A stretch of DNA of 64,000 bases, from the NCBI GenBank assembly GCA_020630195.1, contig JAHDBV010000007.1, forward strand, positions 1 through 64,000, written 5' to 3'. The number at the start of each line of letters is the position of its first letter. The stretch's first letter is position 1. Of this stretch, positions 25,301 through 33,570 are shown in pieces. Position numbers and translations under genes: made by a program. The notes beneath the pieces are model-generated. The model was not told where the DNA came from. It did no database searches and saw nothing but the letters and a program-made list of their open reading frames with translations. This DNA is from Acidimicrobiales bacterium (lineage in GTDB: Bacteria > Actinomycetota > Acidimicrobiia > Acidimicrobiales > SZUA-35).

Positions 25301-25982
25301 CGACGGGACCCTCGACGAGGACGAACTCGACACCGACTCCGACAACGACGGCGAACCGGACCGGACCGACCCGACCGACACCGCCGTCACCGTCACGGCC
25401 TCGACGACCACGGTCGATCCGGTTCCCGGCGACGACGACGAACTCGTCATCGTCGTCACCAACGCCGGCAACGTCACGGCGAACGCGCCGGTCGTCGAGG
25501 TGACGCTGCCGAGCGGTGCCCGGATCGTCGAGGCCGACGTCGTCGCCGCCGGGTGCCGAGTGGTCACCAACGGCGCGTCGGTGACCGTGGCGTGCGATCT
25601 CGCTCCGATGGCGGCGGGCGCCGTCGAGCGGATCGAGCTCCCGTTCGTCCATCCCGATGTCGCCGGTACGAACCCGGCGACCCTGCGGGCCGACGGGCGC
25701 AACGCCGCCGCCGGTGTCGCCAGCCTCCAGGTGGCGACCAACGCCGCCCAGGTGACCACCACCTCGACCACCTCGACCACGTCGACGACCTCGACGACCG
25801 TCGTGACGACGGCGGCGCCGACCACCGCCGCCGGTGGCACCGCCGCCCCCTCGACCGCACCCGGCACGATCGCCTTCACCGGCTCCGAGACCGCGAGGAC
25901 CACCGGGCTCGCCGCGGTGCTGATCGGCATCGGATCCGCGTTGCTCGTCGGGGCGGGCGTGCTCCGTCGCCGCCGACTCTGA
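22338..25982 (+). CDS. Large secreted FG-GAP/VCBS repeat surface protein with sortase-like tail
   Basis: A 1214-residue exported protein. The N-terminus is a signal peptide (hydrophobic FFAGVLTGFAVMA, Ala-rich cleavage region). About a dozen FG-GAP/VCBS repeats follow, each with a calcium-type GDLDGDGxxD loop and often DGVGGLPAGTL and an LFMNxDGTV strand; they should build beta-propellers. Two blocks of thrombospondin-3-like acidic repeats interrupt and end them (near residues 460-520 and 945-1010). A DUF11-like domain, a Thr/Ser stalk and the tail IAFTG - hydrophobic helix - RRRRL follow, resembling an LAxTG sortase signal. It is probably wall-attached and binds Ca2+. A GTG at 22314 with GGGGAGG 12 bases upstream is an alternative start. 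Confidence 0.82.
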   Translation: MNTAIRFFAGVLTGFAVMATTAAPGGAAPGIAASGVPVGTIDVPVVHVVDTTKITATTGNGPTPGTGYWAHEIVGLGDLDGDGTPDIAVADYLGDTGGTDRGEFHVLFMNPDGSVRSSVLVGDGVGGLPAGTLLDGDTAGWGLANIGDLDGDDVIDLAFGAHNADLGGTNTGALHILFMNTDGTVRAVQTIGNDTGGIPSGTFADGANFGPGVQTIGDLDGDDVQDLVVGATGVGGFTGAVHVLFMNTDGTAKAHTTIADGVGGLPAGTLDPVDYFGFRIAPADVNGDGRAEVVVTAELDDDGGPNRGAIYTLFLDTDGTLASFTKIADGIGGLPAGTLDDDDLFGSAAGAAGDLDGDGRDEVLIGARQDDTGGTDRGAMYVLSLAADGSVERIQTIADGIAGFPAGSMADSDRFAHAAVANIGDIDGDGVVDLAAGTRFDADQVAGSGAIHVLFLDGDSDGDGLLDHLEDRDPDGDGDPTTNPTDTDSDGTPDHLDPDDNGDGVPTASQIGDRDFDGQSDHLDGPQPTSEGVFLGYTKISDIDGGLQFPLSDNDYLGRDVTAIGDVDGDGVVDIAIGMFGYNAFEGGVVIALLNADGTVKSEQVLVNGSGGIPAGFNGAGDSFGTNVAHLGDTDGDGRPEIAVTAENHGGAGTNRGAVHILSLDPDGSVAAISTISSDSNWPASPLVDGSQFGYQGLEVIGDVNGDGFDDLLVGGRTGGSVTNAGHAYVVMLDAGHNVIGHTEIGSGGASGLSATLDANDLFGTGVGAIGDLDGDGVPDAVVGAMADDQGGTDAGAVYVLFLNVDGTVKAEQKIADGVGGLPAGTLDPDDRFGVAPAPAGDLDGDGVNDLIVGAYRDRDGGDRHGATYVLFMNDDGTVKSHEKQTSTTAPLVGALNTHTYFGIGASTLGDLNGDGTMDMAVAADVDDAGGTNRGAVYILFGDGDADGDGIPNSEEDDNLDGDFNPATNPNDADGDGVPDGEEVDADGDGTLDEDELDTDSDNDGEPDRTDPTDTAVTVTASTTTVDPVPGDDDELVIVVTNAGNVTANAPVVEVTLPSGARIVEADVVAAGCRVVTNGASVTVACDLAPMAAGAVERIELPFVHPDVAGTNPATLRADGRNAAAGVASLQVATNAAQVTTTSTTSTTSTTSTTVVTTAAPTTAAGGTAAPSTAPGTIAFTGSETARTTGLAAVLIGIGSALLVGAGVLRRRRL

Positions 25983-26023
25983 CCCTCCTCGACGCCCCCG
26001 CAGGGCGCGACCGCTCACCACGG

Positions 26024-26053
26024 CACGGCCGCTCACTACGGTGAGCGGCCGTG
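26024..26053 (+). other. 13-bp perfect hairpin ending on the start codon of the next gene
   Basis: CACGGCCGCTCAC (26024-26036), loop TACG, then GTGAGCGGCCGTG (26041-26053). The last three bases are the GTG start of the zinc-ribbon gene. A second CCGCTCAC at 26011-26018 could compete for the same 3' arm. It may end the upstream transcript or hide the start codon. Confidence 0.55.
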
Positions 26054-26269
26054 ACGCGTCTGCGCTGTGCCTCCTGCGGCAATCTGGTCTGGTTCGATCT
26101 CCACCTCGACGGTGCGGTGATCGGGGTCCGGATCGGTGTCGGCGGTCGCGTCCACCCGATGGAAACCGTTGCGTCCGGGGTGGGCCGAACGGCTCACATT
26201 CGACTGGAGGAAGCCGACGGGTATGTCTGTCGGAGGTGCGGAGAGCGCACCGCCGTCCATCTCTTGTGA
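26051..26269 (+). CDS. Small zinc-ribbon protein
   Basis: A 72-residue protein with two CxxC pairs: Cys6/Cys9 (CASC) and Cys60/Cys63 (CRRC), a rubredoxin-knuckle zinc ribbon with a beta-rich middle (AVIGVRIGVGGRVHP). It has no signal peptide or membrane helix. It ends 15 bases before the coiled-coil NYN gene, so they are probably co-transcribed, and it may bind nucleic acid or that protein. Its GTG start lies in the 3' arm of a strong hairpin. Confidence 0.6.
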   Translation: MTRLRCASCGNLVWFDLHLDGAVIGVRIGVGGRVHPMETVASGVGRTAHIRLEEADGYVCRRCGERTAVHLL

Positions 26270-26284
26270 GGAGAACCGGACACC

Positions 26285-28945
26285 ATGGCCATCGAGCCGG
26301 AACTGCAACCCGTCGCCGAACTCGCTTTCGAGGTCGCCCGCACGGGTATCGAATCCACGCCCTCCATCGCCGCCCCGGCGGCGATGCGGAGCTTCCTGTA
26401 CGTCGCCAACCTGCCCAGCCGGGCGCTGAGCGTCGCCCAGCAGGTCATCGACACCGACGACGACTTCCGTGCCCGTGTGGCGGCCGTCGCCACCGAGGAG
26501 CGGGTCGGCCGTGTCGGCTGGCTCTACGTCGCCCGTCCGGCCGGTTGGTCCGATGACATCGACGGTCTCCTGAGCGGACGGACCCCGTCGGCCATCCCCA
26601 CGCCGCCGCGTCCCACCGGTGCCGCCGCCGGCTCGCCGACGGCGCCACCCCCTCCGCCTCCCGCTGCGCCCTCGAGTGCCGCGATCGAGGCTGAGCTCAC
26701 CGAACTGAAGGACCTCGTCGAACGGCTGACGGTCGAGCGGGAGCAGGTGTCCGCTTCCGTGACCGGCATGGAAGCCGAGTACGACGCTCGAGCGGCCCGG
26801 GGAGACGTGGTGTCCGACCGTCTCGCCGACCTCGAAGCCGAACTCGCCTCGGTGCGCACCGAACGGGACCAGGCCGTCAGCCGACTCGTCCGGGCCGAGA
26901 CCGAGGCCGTGGCACTGAAGGCGTCCGAGTCGCCGGCGATGAACGAACGTGACGCGGCCCGCGAGGCGCTCGACGTCGCCAACCAGCGTCTCCACGAGAC
27001 CACGACCGAACGCGATGCTCTCCGTCGCGAACTCGACGTGGTCCGGGACGACCTCACCGGTCTCGAAGCCAAGCTCGAAGCCGCCCGTGAAGAACGTGAC
27101 GAAGCCCGGGCGGCACTCGTCGAGGCCCGATCGGCCCGTGACGACGCCCTCGTGCGGATGTCCGAGGCCGAGCAGGCCCGCGACGACGCCCGCGCCGACC
27201 TCGAACGACTCGGTGCCGAGTGGGAGGGCGTCCAGACCCAGGTCGCCGCCCTGCGTGACGAGCGTGTCGCCATCTCCGCCGAGCTCGACCGTGTCGCCCA
27301 GATCGAAGAGAAGCAGCGGGAACTGGTGGCCGGCCTCGGTCGTCGCCTCGGCGAGGTGACCGACGAGCGCGACCGTCTCGTCCAGAAGCTGCGTGTCGCC
27401 GAGGCCCGCCTCGGTGGCACACGCGAGGCGTTCGCCGAAGCGACCACCCGCCTCGCCGCCGATCTCGGCGCGGCCGAAGCGGCCGTGGTCGAGTCGAACG
27501 ACGAGGCGCAGGCGCTCTCCGACGCGATCGATCGCACGACCCGGGGTCACGACTCGCTCGTGGCCACCTACGCCGAGGTCGACACCGCCGAACCCGACGT
27601 CGCTCCGGCCGTCGCGGCTGCGGTCGCCCCCGTCATGGCGCCGGTCGACGAGCCGGGCACCGCAACCGTCGAGGTCGACCCGTCGGCCTACTTCGCCGAT
27701 GACGCGGCCGACACCGATGACGTGGCCGAACTCGACACGGACGCGGCCGACGACGCCATCCTCGCTGACGCCACGAGCGAGATGGTCGAGGTCGAGCCCG
27801 TCGACGAGAAGGCCGCCCTCACCGAGTTCCTGAGCCCGAACGAGCCGCAGCTCGAGGACCTGCTCGACGAGGAGGAGGAGGCCCCGGTGGCCGACGCCGG
27901 TGCCGACGAGCCGATGGCCGTCGAGGACGTCGCCGATGCGGACATGTCCGACGAGGTCGACCCGTTCGCCGCTGCCCTCGACGAGCAGGATGCCGCCGAC
28001 GCGCTCGCCGAGCAGATCGACGACGACGAGACCGTCGACGTCGGCGGGGCCCTCGCCTCGTTCGAGACCGAGTCTGATCTCGTCGACCCGGCCGAGGCGC
28101 TCTCGTCGGTCGAAGCGGGCGACACCGTCGACATCGCCGAAGCCATCGAGACCCCGCCGTTCGCCGGATTCGGGAGCGGCACCGCCTCGGTCGGCTTCGC
28201 CGGCGCCGACGACGACGTCGATGTCGCCGGAGCCCTCGACGACGCCCTGCCCTCCGGGTTCGGGATCGACAAGGCCCCGTCGTTCGAGGCGCCGTCGTTC
28301 GAGACCCCGTCGATCCTCGGTGACGCCTCGCCGTCGATCCCCGACGCCTTCACCCCGAACGACGCACCCTCGGTGCCGTCGTTCGACGCACCCGGCTTCG
28401 ATGTTCCCGCCGGACTGACCGGCGCGGCCGCTGCCGGTGTCGGTGGTGCCGCGATCGGCGCTGCCGGAGCGATGGACGATGTTCCCGCCCGCGCCGCCCG
28501 TCACCAGGTGGTGCTGCCCGACGACGCCAGCAACGACCCGTTCCGCCGGACGACCTCCCTCGTGTCGGCGGAGAACGCCATCCTGCTCGTCGACGGTGAC
28601 GCCGTCGCCGCACTCGGCTGGCCGACGATGACGGTCGCCGAACGCCGCGACGCCCTCGTGGACTACCTCGGCGACCTCGTCACCGACCACGCCACCGCGA
28701 TCGACGTCGTCTTCGACGGTGCCGTCGGCGACGAGTCGAGCCTGCCGATGGACGACCGGATGCGGATCCGGCTCACCGCCGAGTCCGCCCGCCCGGCCGT
28801 CGCGCTGTCGGAACTCGTCGACGCCTACCCGGCGCAGTGGCCCGTCACGGTCGCCACCGACAACGCGAACCTCGAGGTCGTCGCCAGGGAGAAGGGCGCC
28901 GCGGTCGTCACCAACGGCGACCTGCTCGACCTCTTCGTCGCCTGA
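26285..28945 (+). CDS. Coiled-coil protein with C-terminal NYN (YacP-like) nuclease domain
   Basis: An 886-residue protein in four parts. Residues 1-100: a globular helical domain without clear family. About 130-430: a long Glu/Arg-rich coiled coil with heptads (LEAKLEAAREERDEARAALV). About 430-730: an acidic low-complexity stretch rich in Asp, Glu, Ala and Pro with repeated FEAPSFE-type motifs. About 745-886: a NYN/PIN-like domain (ILLVDGDAVAALGWP, DVVFDGAVG, TVATDNANLE, GAAVVTNGDLLD) whose spaced Asp residues would bind metal for RNA cleavage. NYN proteins act in RNA processing. GAGGAGAACC before the ATG is a good ribosome site. Confidence 0.7.
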   Translation: MAIEPELQPVAELAFEVARTGIESTPSIAAPAAMRSFLYVANLPSRALSVAQQVIDTDDDFRARVAAVATEERVGRVGWLYVARPAGWSDDIDGLLSGRTPSAIPTPPRPTGAAAGSPTAPPPPPPAAPSSAAIEAELTELKDLVERLTVEREQVSASVTGMEAEYDARAARGDVVSDRLADLEAELASVRTERDQAVSRLVRAETEAVALKASESPAMNERDAAREALDVANQRLHETTTERDALRRELDVVRDDLTGLEAKLEAAREERDEARAALVEARSARDDALVRMSEAEQARDDARADLERLGAEWEGVQTQVAALRDERVAISAELDRVAQIEEKQRELVAGLGRRLGEVTDERDRLVQKLRVAEARLGGTREAFAEATTRLAADLGAAEAAVVESNDEAQALSDAIDRTTRGHDSLVATYAEVDTAEPDVAPAVAAAVAPVMAPVDEPGTATVEVDPSAYFADDAADTDDVAELDTDAADDAILADATSEMVEVEPVDEKAALTEFLSPNEPQLEDLLDEEEEAPVADAGADEPMAVEDVADADMSDEVDPFAAALDEQDAADALAEQIDDDETVDVGGALASFETESDLVDPAEALSSVEAGDTVDIAEAIETPPFAGFGSGTASVGFAGADDDVDVAGALDDALPSGFGIDKAPSFEAPSFETPSILGDASPSIPDAFTPNDAPSVPSFDAPGFDVPAGLTGAAAAGVGGAAIGAAGAMDDVPARAARHQVVLPDDASNDPFRRTTSLVSAENAILLVDGDAVAALGWPTMTVAERRDALVDYLGDLVTDHATAIDVVFDGAVGDESSLPMDDRMRIRLTAESARPAVALSELVDAYPAQWPVTVATDNANLEVVAREKGAAVVTNGDLLDLFVA

Positions 28946-28988
28946 CCGACCCCACACCACCCCGGCCGATCGCCCGTCGACCGGTCGG

Positions 28989-30392
28989 TCACTCCCCGTC
29001 GGTCTCCGGTCGGACCCGAACCGGCCGCAACGCCGTGAGTGACCGCCGACGCCACGCGCCCGTCCACACGCCGGTGCCGTAGGCGACGTCGTCGACGAGC
29101 CCCGTCACCGCCATCCGCGGGTCGAGGCCTCGACGAAGTGCACCGAGCAGCACCACCGTGGCGCCGACCGGCCGAGCCGCCGGCACCACCAGGGCGAGGG
29201 CGGTGGCCGGCCACCAGGATCGGACGCCGACCTCGGCGATGTTCCGCACCGCCGCCCACCCCGCGGCGCCGACGAGCCGGACCGCGAGCCGGTCGGCATC
29301 GGGCAGGTCGCCGAGCCGTCGGACGAGTCGACGAACCGACCACGTCGCGGTGCCGGCGGCGGTGACCACCGCGGCCGGCCCGCCGACCACCGGCGCCGCC
29401 AGCAGCGCCGCGACGGGCGCGTGCGCGGCCGGCGACCAGCGCACGGGCGTCACGGCATCGCCGTGGCGCTCACCGAGATCGGCCGCCGCCGTGCCGTAGT
29501 GGTGCCGTTGCCGGACGAACCCCGTCCACGAGTCGCGGGGCGGATGCTCCACCTCGAGGTCGGGCCGGTACCGGACACGCCGCCCAGCCGCCACGAGGCG
29601 CCACACGAGATCGACGTCCTCGCCGGAACGGAGCTCGGCATCGAATCGCGGCATGCCCGCATCGGTTCGCATGACGAGGCACGCCGTGGGCACGTGGCCG
29701 ACCCGCCTGCCCGGGCCCACCAGGCCGGCACGGTCGCCGAGATCGAGCGGGGAGTGGCGCCGTTCGTAGCGGGACCGCCAGCCGGGGCCGGGTGCCGATC
29801 GGATCCGTGGTGCGACGGCGGCGACATCGGGCTCGGCGAGGGCGGCCACGAGTGCCCGGAGCGTGGACCCCGAGACCCGCACCCCGGCGTCGATGGTGAC
29901 GACCCAAGCGGGAGGGTCGGTCCGAGTGCCGAGGTGATCGAGGGCCGCGTTGCGGGCGCCGGCCGGCCCGAGGTTGTGGGCGAGCACGATCCGCTCGACG
30001 TCGTCCGGGATCGGGAGCGGCGCGCCGCTCGCATCGTCGACGACCACGACGGTGAGACCCGCGTCGAGGGCGGGGCGGAGCAGCCCGAGGGTCGACGCCA
30101 GCCCGTCGGCATCGTCCCGGCACGGGATCACGACCGCCCCGCACCGCCAGTCGGCGTCCTCGCCATCGAGTGGCCGCACGGTCACGGCGCCGGCGTCGAC
30201 GAGGCGCCGGGCCAACCGTCCGGCACCACCGTCGTCGAGCGTGGCGGGCCAGCCCGCCAGCCATCGACGCACGAGCGAGGGGCCCGCACCCCGGAGTCGG
30301 AGCAGCCGAGTCGGATCGCCGCCGACCACCACGCGTCCGTCATCGAGGAACCGGAGGCCGCGGTCGGCCACGAGACCGAACCGCGTGGTCAC
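28989..30392 (-). CDS. mftF: Mycofactocin glycosyltransferase
   Basis: A 467-residue family-2 glycosyltransferase that oligoglycosylates (pre)mycofactocin. The N-terminus (FGLVADRGLRFLDDGRVVVGG) is typical of MftF; the GT-A domain follows with VVIPCRDDADGL, a VVVVDDASG nucleotide site, the TIDAGVRV metal region and the SGEDVDLVWR acceptor region. The C-terminal 120 residues are hydrophobic, with several possible membrane segments. Its ATG overlaps the stop of the VWA gene (ATGA). It ends the minus-strand mycofactocin operon and is convergent with the NYN gene. Confidence 0.88.
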   Translation of the reverse strand: MTTRFGLVADRGLRFLDDGRVVVGGDPTRLLRLRGAGPSLVRRWLAGWPATLDDGGAGRLARRLVDAGAVTVRPLDGEDADWRCGAVVIPCRDDADGLASTLGLLRPALDAGLTVVVVDDASGAPLPIPDDVERIVLAHNLGPAGARNAALDHLGTRTDPPAWVVTIDAGVRVSGSTLRALVAALAEPDVAAVAPRIRSAPGPGWRSRYERRHSPLDLGDRAGLVGPGRRVGHVPTACLVMRTDAGMPRFDAELRSGEDVDLVWRLVAAGRRVRYRPDLEVEHPPRDSWTGFVRQRHHYGTAAADLGERHGDAVTPVRWSPAAHAPVAALLAAPVVGGPAAVVTAAGTATWSVRRLVRRLGDLPDADRLAVRLVGAAGWAAVRNIAEVGVRSWWPATALALVVPAARPVGATVVLLGALRRGLDPRMAVTGLVDDVAYGTGVWTGAWRRRSLTALRPVRVRPETDGE

Positions 30393-31300
30393 GAGATCGT
30401 CGTCCGGAACGCACCCGGGATCGAGGCCGGGCCGTCGATCGTCGTGAAGCGGGCGCCCGACGCCCGGGCGAGCTCACCCGCGTGGTCGGGAGCGTCGGTT
30501 GGGGCCATCACCACGAGCTCATCGCAGCGTCGGGCCCAGGGAACCGGGTCGACCCCGGCGGTGACCTCCGCGTCCGACAACAGCACGGTGATCCGACGCT
30601 TCGCGAGGGTCCGGTCGTGCTGGCGCTGCGCGGCCCGCAGGGCGAGGGCGACGTCGGTGGTGCCTCGGCCGACGAGGCGGAGCACGTCGCTCACCACCTC
30701 GTCGGGGCGTCGGGGTCGGTCCGCGTCGACGACCGAGACCGCCGTCGAGGAGAACGCCACCACCGAGCAGGCTCCGGGGGCTCGCCACAGGCATGCGGCC
30801 GCGGCGAGTGCCGCCGTGGCCAGGCGGAGCCCGTCCATCGACCCGGAGCGATCCACCAGGAGACAGATCGAGGTGTCCGGGCGTTGCCAGCGGCGGGCCC
30901 GGAGCTCGTCCGGGTCAACCACACCGTCGACTCGCTGGCGGACGAGGGCATCGACCGAGGCGTCGACATCGAGGTCGAGGCCGGCCTCGAAACGGCCCGC
31001 CGTCAGACGACCGATCCCGCGCCCACGTGCCGGTCCGGTTCGGGCGAGCTCGAGGACGAGCCGGCCGGCGAGTCGGCGCGCCAACACCGCGAGCTGCTTG
31101 TCGGTCGCCCGGGCGAGCTGGCCGAGCAGTTCGAGCCCGGCATCGAGATCGTCGTCGAGCAGCTCGGTGAGTGCGTCCTCGTCGAGCTCGCCGAGCTCCG
31201 GGGAGACCTCGGCGAAGTGCTCGTTGCGGGCCAACTCGTGTCGGCCGACCGTGCGGCGCTGCTCGTCGCGGAGCTGTTCGACCGCGTCGTCGTCGGTCAG
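30389..31300 (-). CDS. VWA-domain protein, partner of MoxR ATPase
   Basis: A von Willebrand A protein of about 303 residues if translation begins at the CTG at 31300. The metal-binding MIDAS motif DRSGSMDG is complete and a GRGTTDVALAL segment supplies the conserved Thr. The first ATG/GTG/TTG in frame is TTG at 31234, but the preceding residues (QLRDEQRRTVGRHEL) look conserved and the CTG overlaps the MoxR stop as CTGA; no other standard start exists upstream. With the MoxR ATPase it should form a chaperone pair that matures an oxidoreductase or inserts a metal, probably for the neighbouring mycofactocin-dependent dehydrogenase. Confidence 0.75.
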   Translation of the reverse strand: MTDDDAVEQLRDEQRRTVGRHELARNEHFAEVSPELGELDEDALTELLDDDLDAGLELLGQLARATDKQLAVLARRLAGRLVLELARTGPARGRGIGRLTAGRFEAGLDLDVDASVDALVRQRVDGVVDPDELRARRWQRPDTSICLLVDRSGSMDGLRLATAALAAAACLWRAPGACSVVAFSSTAVSVVDADRPRRPDEVVSDVLRLVGRGTTDVALALRAAQRQHDRTLAKRRITVLLSDAEVTAGVDPVPWARRCDELVVMAPTDAPDHAGELARASGARFTTIDGPASIPGAFRTTIS

Positions 31301-32331
31301 GATCCGTTCGGGGTCGGGTTCGCCCCCGGCCTGGGGGCGGGCGCTTTTCCCGCCGACGGATCGTCGGCCCCGGCGCCGCTGCCGTCCTCGTCACCGCCGG
31401 GATCGCCGGACTCGGCCGCGTCGTCCTCTTCCTCGGGGGCCATGGCAGCGGTGGCGTCCCACAGCTCGGTGACGATGTCCTCCGCGGAGCGGCCACCGAG
31501 ATCGTGGAGCTGGATCCGGCCCGACAGGGCGGCGACGGCCGCGTCACGTCCGAGCTGGTCGTCCTCCACGGGGGTGCGCCGCAGTTCGGACAACGCATCG
31601 GCGAGCAGGCACAGATCGATCGCGCCGCGCACCGACGAACCGACCCGGATCTCACCGTGCTCACGGGTCGCACGCACGGTCGCGACGGCTCGTCGCCGCA
31701 GCATCCGGGTACCGGCCGGGCGACCGTCGGGGGCGATCGCACGGCCCTCCACGATCTCGAGCTCCTCGGCGTCGTCCTGGTAGCCCATCGCGATCCGACA
31801 CATCCGGTCGGAGAGGGCCCCGGAGATCCGAGCCGTCCCGACGACGTCGAACGGGTTCATCGCGGCCACGAGCCGGAAGCCGGGGTGCGCCTCGATCCGA
31901 CCGAGCCGCGGCACGGTCAGATCCCCCTCGGACATCACCGTGACGAGCACGTTCAACGTCTCCTCGGGGATCCGGTTGATCTCCTCGACGTAGAGCAGCG
32001 CACCGTCCCGGAGGGCTCGTGCGAGCGGTCCGTCGATCCAGACATCGGGCGAGTACCCGGCGTCGAGGATCCGGGCCGGATCGAAGTGACCGATGAAGCG
32101 GGCCGGGGTCAGCTCGGCATTGCCCTCGACGAACTCGAACGGGGTCTCGGCCGCGTCGGCCACCGCCCGCAACATCGTCGACTTGCCCGTACCGGGCGGC
32201 CCCTCCAACAGGAGGTGCCGCCCGGCCATGAGTGAGGCCACCACCACGTCGATCTCGCCGGGCCGACCCACGACCGCGTCGAGGAGGCGGTCCCGGGTGG
32301 CCGGGCCGTAGGAGCTCGTGGTGGAAGGCAA
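31297..32331 (-). CDS. MoxR-family AAA+ ATPase
   Basis: A MoxR-type AAA+ ATPase of about 344 residues. Walker A is GPPGTGKST (residues 44-52), Walker B is LLYVEEINRIPEE, and sensor 1 is AAMNPFD. The last 45 residues are acidic and disordered. MoxR proteins pair with VWA proteins to activate metal- or cofactor-dependent enzymes, as in methanol dehydrogenase maturation. The start is uncertain: TTG at 32331 is the first standard codon, while a CTG at 32370 overlaps the alcohol dehydrogenase stop as CTGA. It lies between the NDMA-type alcohol dehydrogenase and the VWA gene. Confidence 0.8.
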   Translation of the reverse strand: MPSTTSSYGPATRDRLLDAVVGRPGEIDVVVASLMAGRHLLLEGPPGTGKSTMLRAVADAAETPFEFVEGNAELTPARFIGHFDPARILDAGYSPDVWIDGPLARALRDGALLYVEEINRIPEETLNVLVTVMSEGDLTVPRLGRIEAHPGFRLVAAMNPFDVVGTARISGALSDRMCRIAMGYQDDAEELEIVEGRAIAPDGRPAGTRMLRRRAVATVRATREHGEIRVGSSVRGAIDLCLLADALSELRRTPVEDDQLGRDAAVAALSGRIQLHDLGGRSAEDIVTELWDATAAMAPEEEDDAAESGDPGGDEDGSGAGADDPSAGKAPAPRPGANPTPNGS

Positions 32332-32366
32332 CGTCGGGTCGCTGTGTGTTCGTTCCGGCGTCGTGC

Positions 32367-33515
32367 TCAGTCGAACTTGATCACGCCACGGATGTTCTTG
32401 CCGTCGCGCATGTCCTGGTAGCCCTGGTTGATGTCGTCGAGCGAGTACTCCTTGGTCACCAGCTCGTCGAGCTTCAGCGCGCCCCGGCGGTATTCGTCGA
32501 GCAGCATCGGGATCGCGGCTCGGGGGCTCTCCGAGCCGAAGATCGTGCCCCGGATCTGCTTGTTGTACATGGCCAGGCCGAACAGGTCGAGCTTGACGTC
32601 GCGAGCGGCCATCGGGGCGAGGCCGGTCACGACGAGCGTGCCGTCCTTGGAGATGATGTTCAGCGCCGGGTCCATCATCTCGCCGGGGGTGACGCCGGGG
32701 GTCAGGATCGCCGAGTCGGCCATCCGGCCGCGGGTCATCTCCATCACGGCCAGCGTCGCGTCCTCGAGCGAGGTGTAGAAGTGGGTGGCGCCGAACTCCT
32801 CGGCGGCCTCCTGCTTGTCGGGGTTGGTGTCGACGGCGACGATGTTGCCGGCCCCGGCCACCTTGGCGCCCTGCACGGCGTTGGCGCCGATCCCGCCGAT
32901 GCCGACCACGACGACGGTGTCGCCGTGCTTGACCTCGGCCCGGTTGCGGGCCGAACCCACACCGGTGGCGACGCCGCACGACACGAGGGCGACGGCCCGC
33001 AGGTCGAGGTCGCCGTCGACCTTCACGAGCGAGCGCTGATCGACGACCATGTGCTCGGAGAAGGTGCCGAGCTGGGCCATCCGGTTGCAGTCCGACCCGT
33101 TGCAACGGTGGCGGTAGGTGCCATCGGAGATCATCGGGCCGAGGAGCGTGGTGGCGCCCAGGTCGCAGAGGTTCTGGCGGCCGGTGGCGCACCAGTGGCA
33201 CTTCCCGCACGACGGCACGAAGCTCACCGAGACGTGGTCGCCCGGGGCGAGGTCGGTCACGCCTTCTCCGACCTCCACGACGACACCCGAGCCCTCGTGT
33301 CCGCCGATGACCGGGAACATCGAGTCGAAGCCGATCATCTGCAGCATCTCGTCCGGCGGCACCAGGTCGCCGGTGACGAGGTGTTCGTCGGAGTGGCACA
33401 TGCCGGCGTACGCGGTCTTCACGAGGACCTCGCCGGGCTTCGGCGGGTCGAGCTCGATCTCCTCGACCTTCCAATCTTCGTTGACGCCCCACAGCACGGC
33501 GGCTCGTGTCTTCAT
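32367..33515 (-). CDS. NDMA-dependent (mycofactocin-using) alcohol dehydrogenase
   Basis: A 382-residue medium-chain zinc alcohol dehydrogenase of the NDMA-dependent type. Catalytic zinc ligands are Cys40 and His73/Glu74; Cys103, Cys106, Cys109 and Cys117 bind the structural zinc. The nucleotide-binding motif is VVGIGGIGANAV. These enzymes keep NAD tightly bound and pass electrons to mycofactocin rather than to free NAD. AGGGGGAC precedes the ATG. Its place in the mft operon fits, with mftE upstream and mftF downstream. The alcohol substrate is unknown. Confidence 0.88.
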   Translation of the reverse strand: MKTRAAVLWGVNEDWKVEEIELDPPKPGEVLVKTAYAGMCHSDEHLVTGDLVPPDEMLQMIGFDSMFPVIGGHEGSGVVVEVGEGVTDLAPGDHVSVSFVPSCGKCHWCATGRQNLCDLGATTLLGPMISDGTYRHRCNGSDCNRMAQLGTFSEHMVVDQRSLVKVDGDLDLRAVALVSCGVATGVGSARNRAEVKHGDTVVVVGIGGIGANAVQGAKVAGAGNIVAVDTNPDKQEAAEEFGATHFYTSLEDATLAVMEMTRGRMADSAILTPGVTPGEMMDPALNIISKDGTLVVTGLAPMAARDVKLDLFGLAMYNKQIRGTIFGSESPRAAIPMLLDEYRRGALKLDELVTKEYSLDDINQGYQDMRDGKNIRGVIKFD

Positions 33516-33570
33516 CTGTCCCCCTGGACGGTCGTTGTGCGAACGGCGCGAAACTAGCAGTGGGGTGCGC

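Noticed and set aside
26036-28960. Open frame of about 970 codons antisense to the NYN protein
   Set aside because: The plus strand carries a coherent coiled coil and NYN domain with a good ribosome site; the minus frame is a composition shadow.
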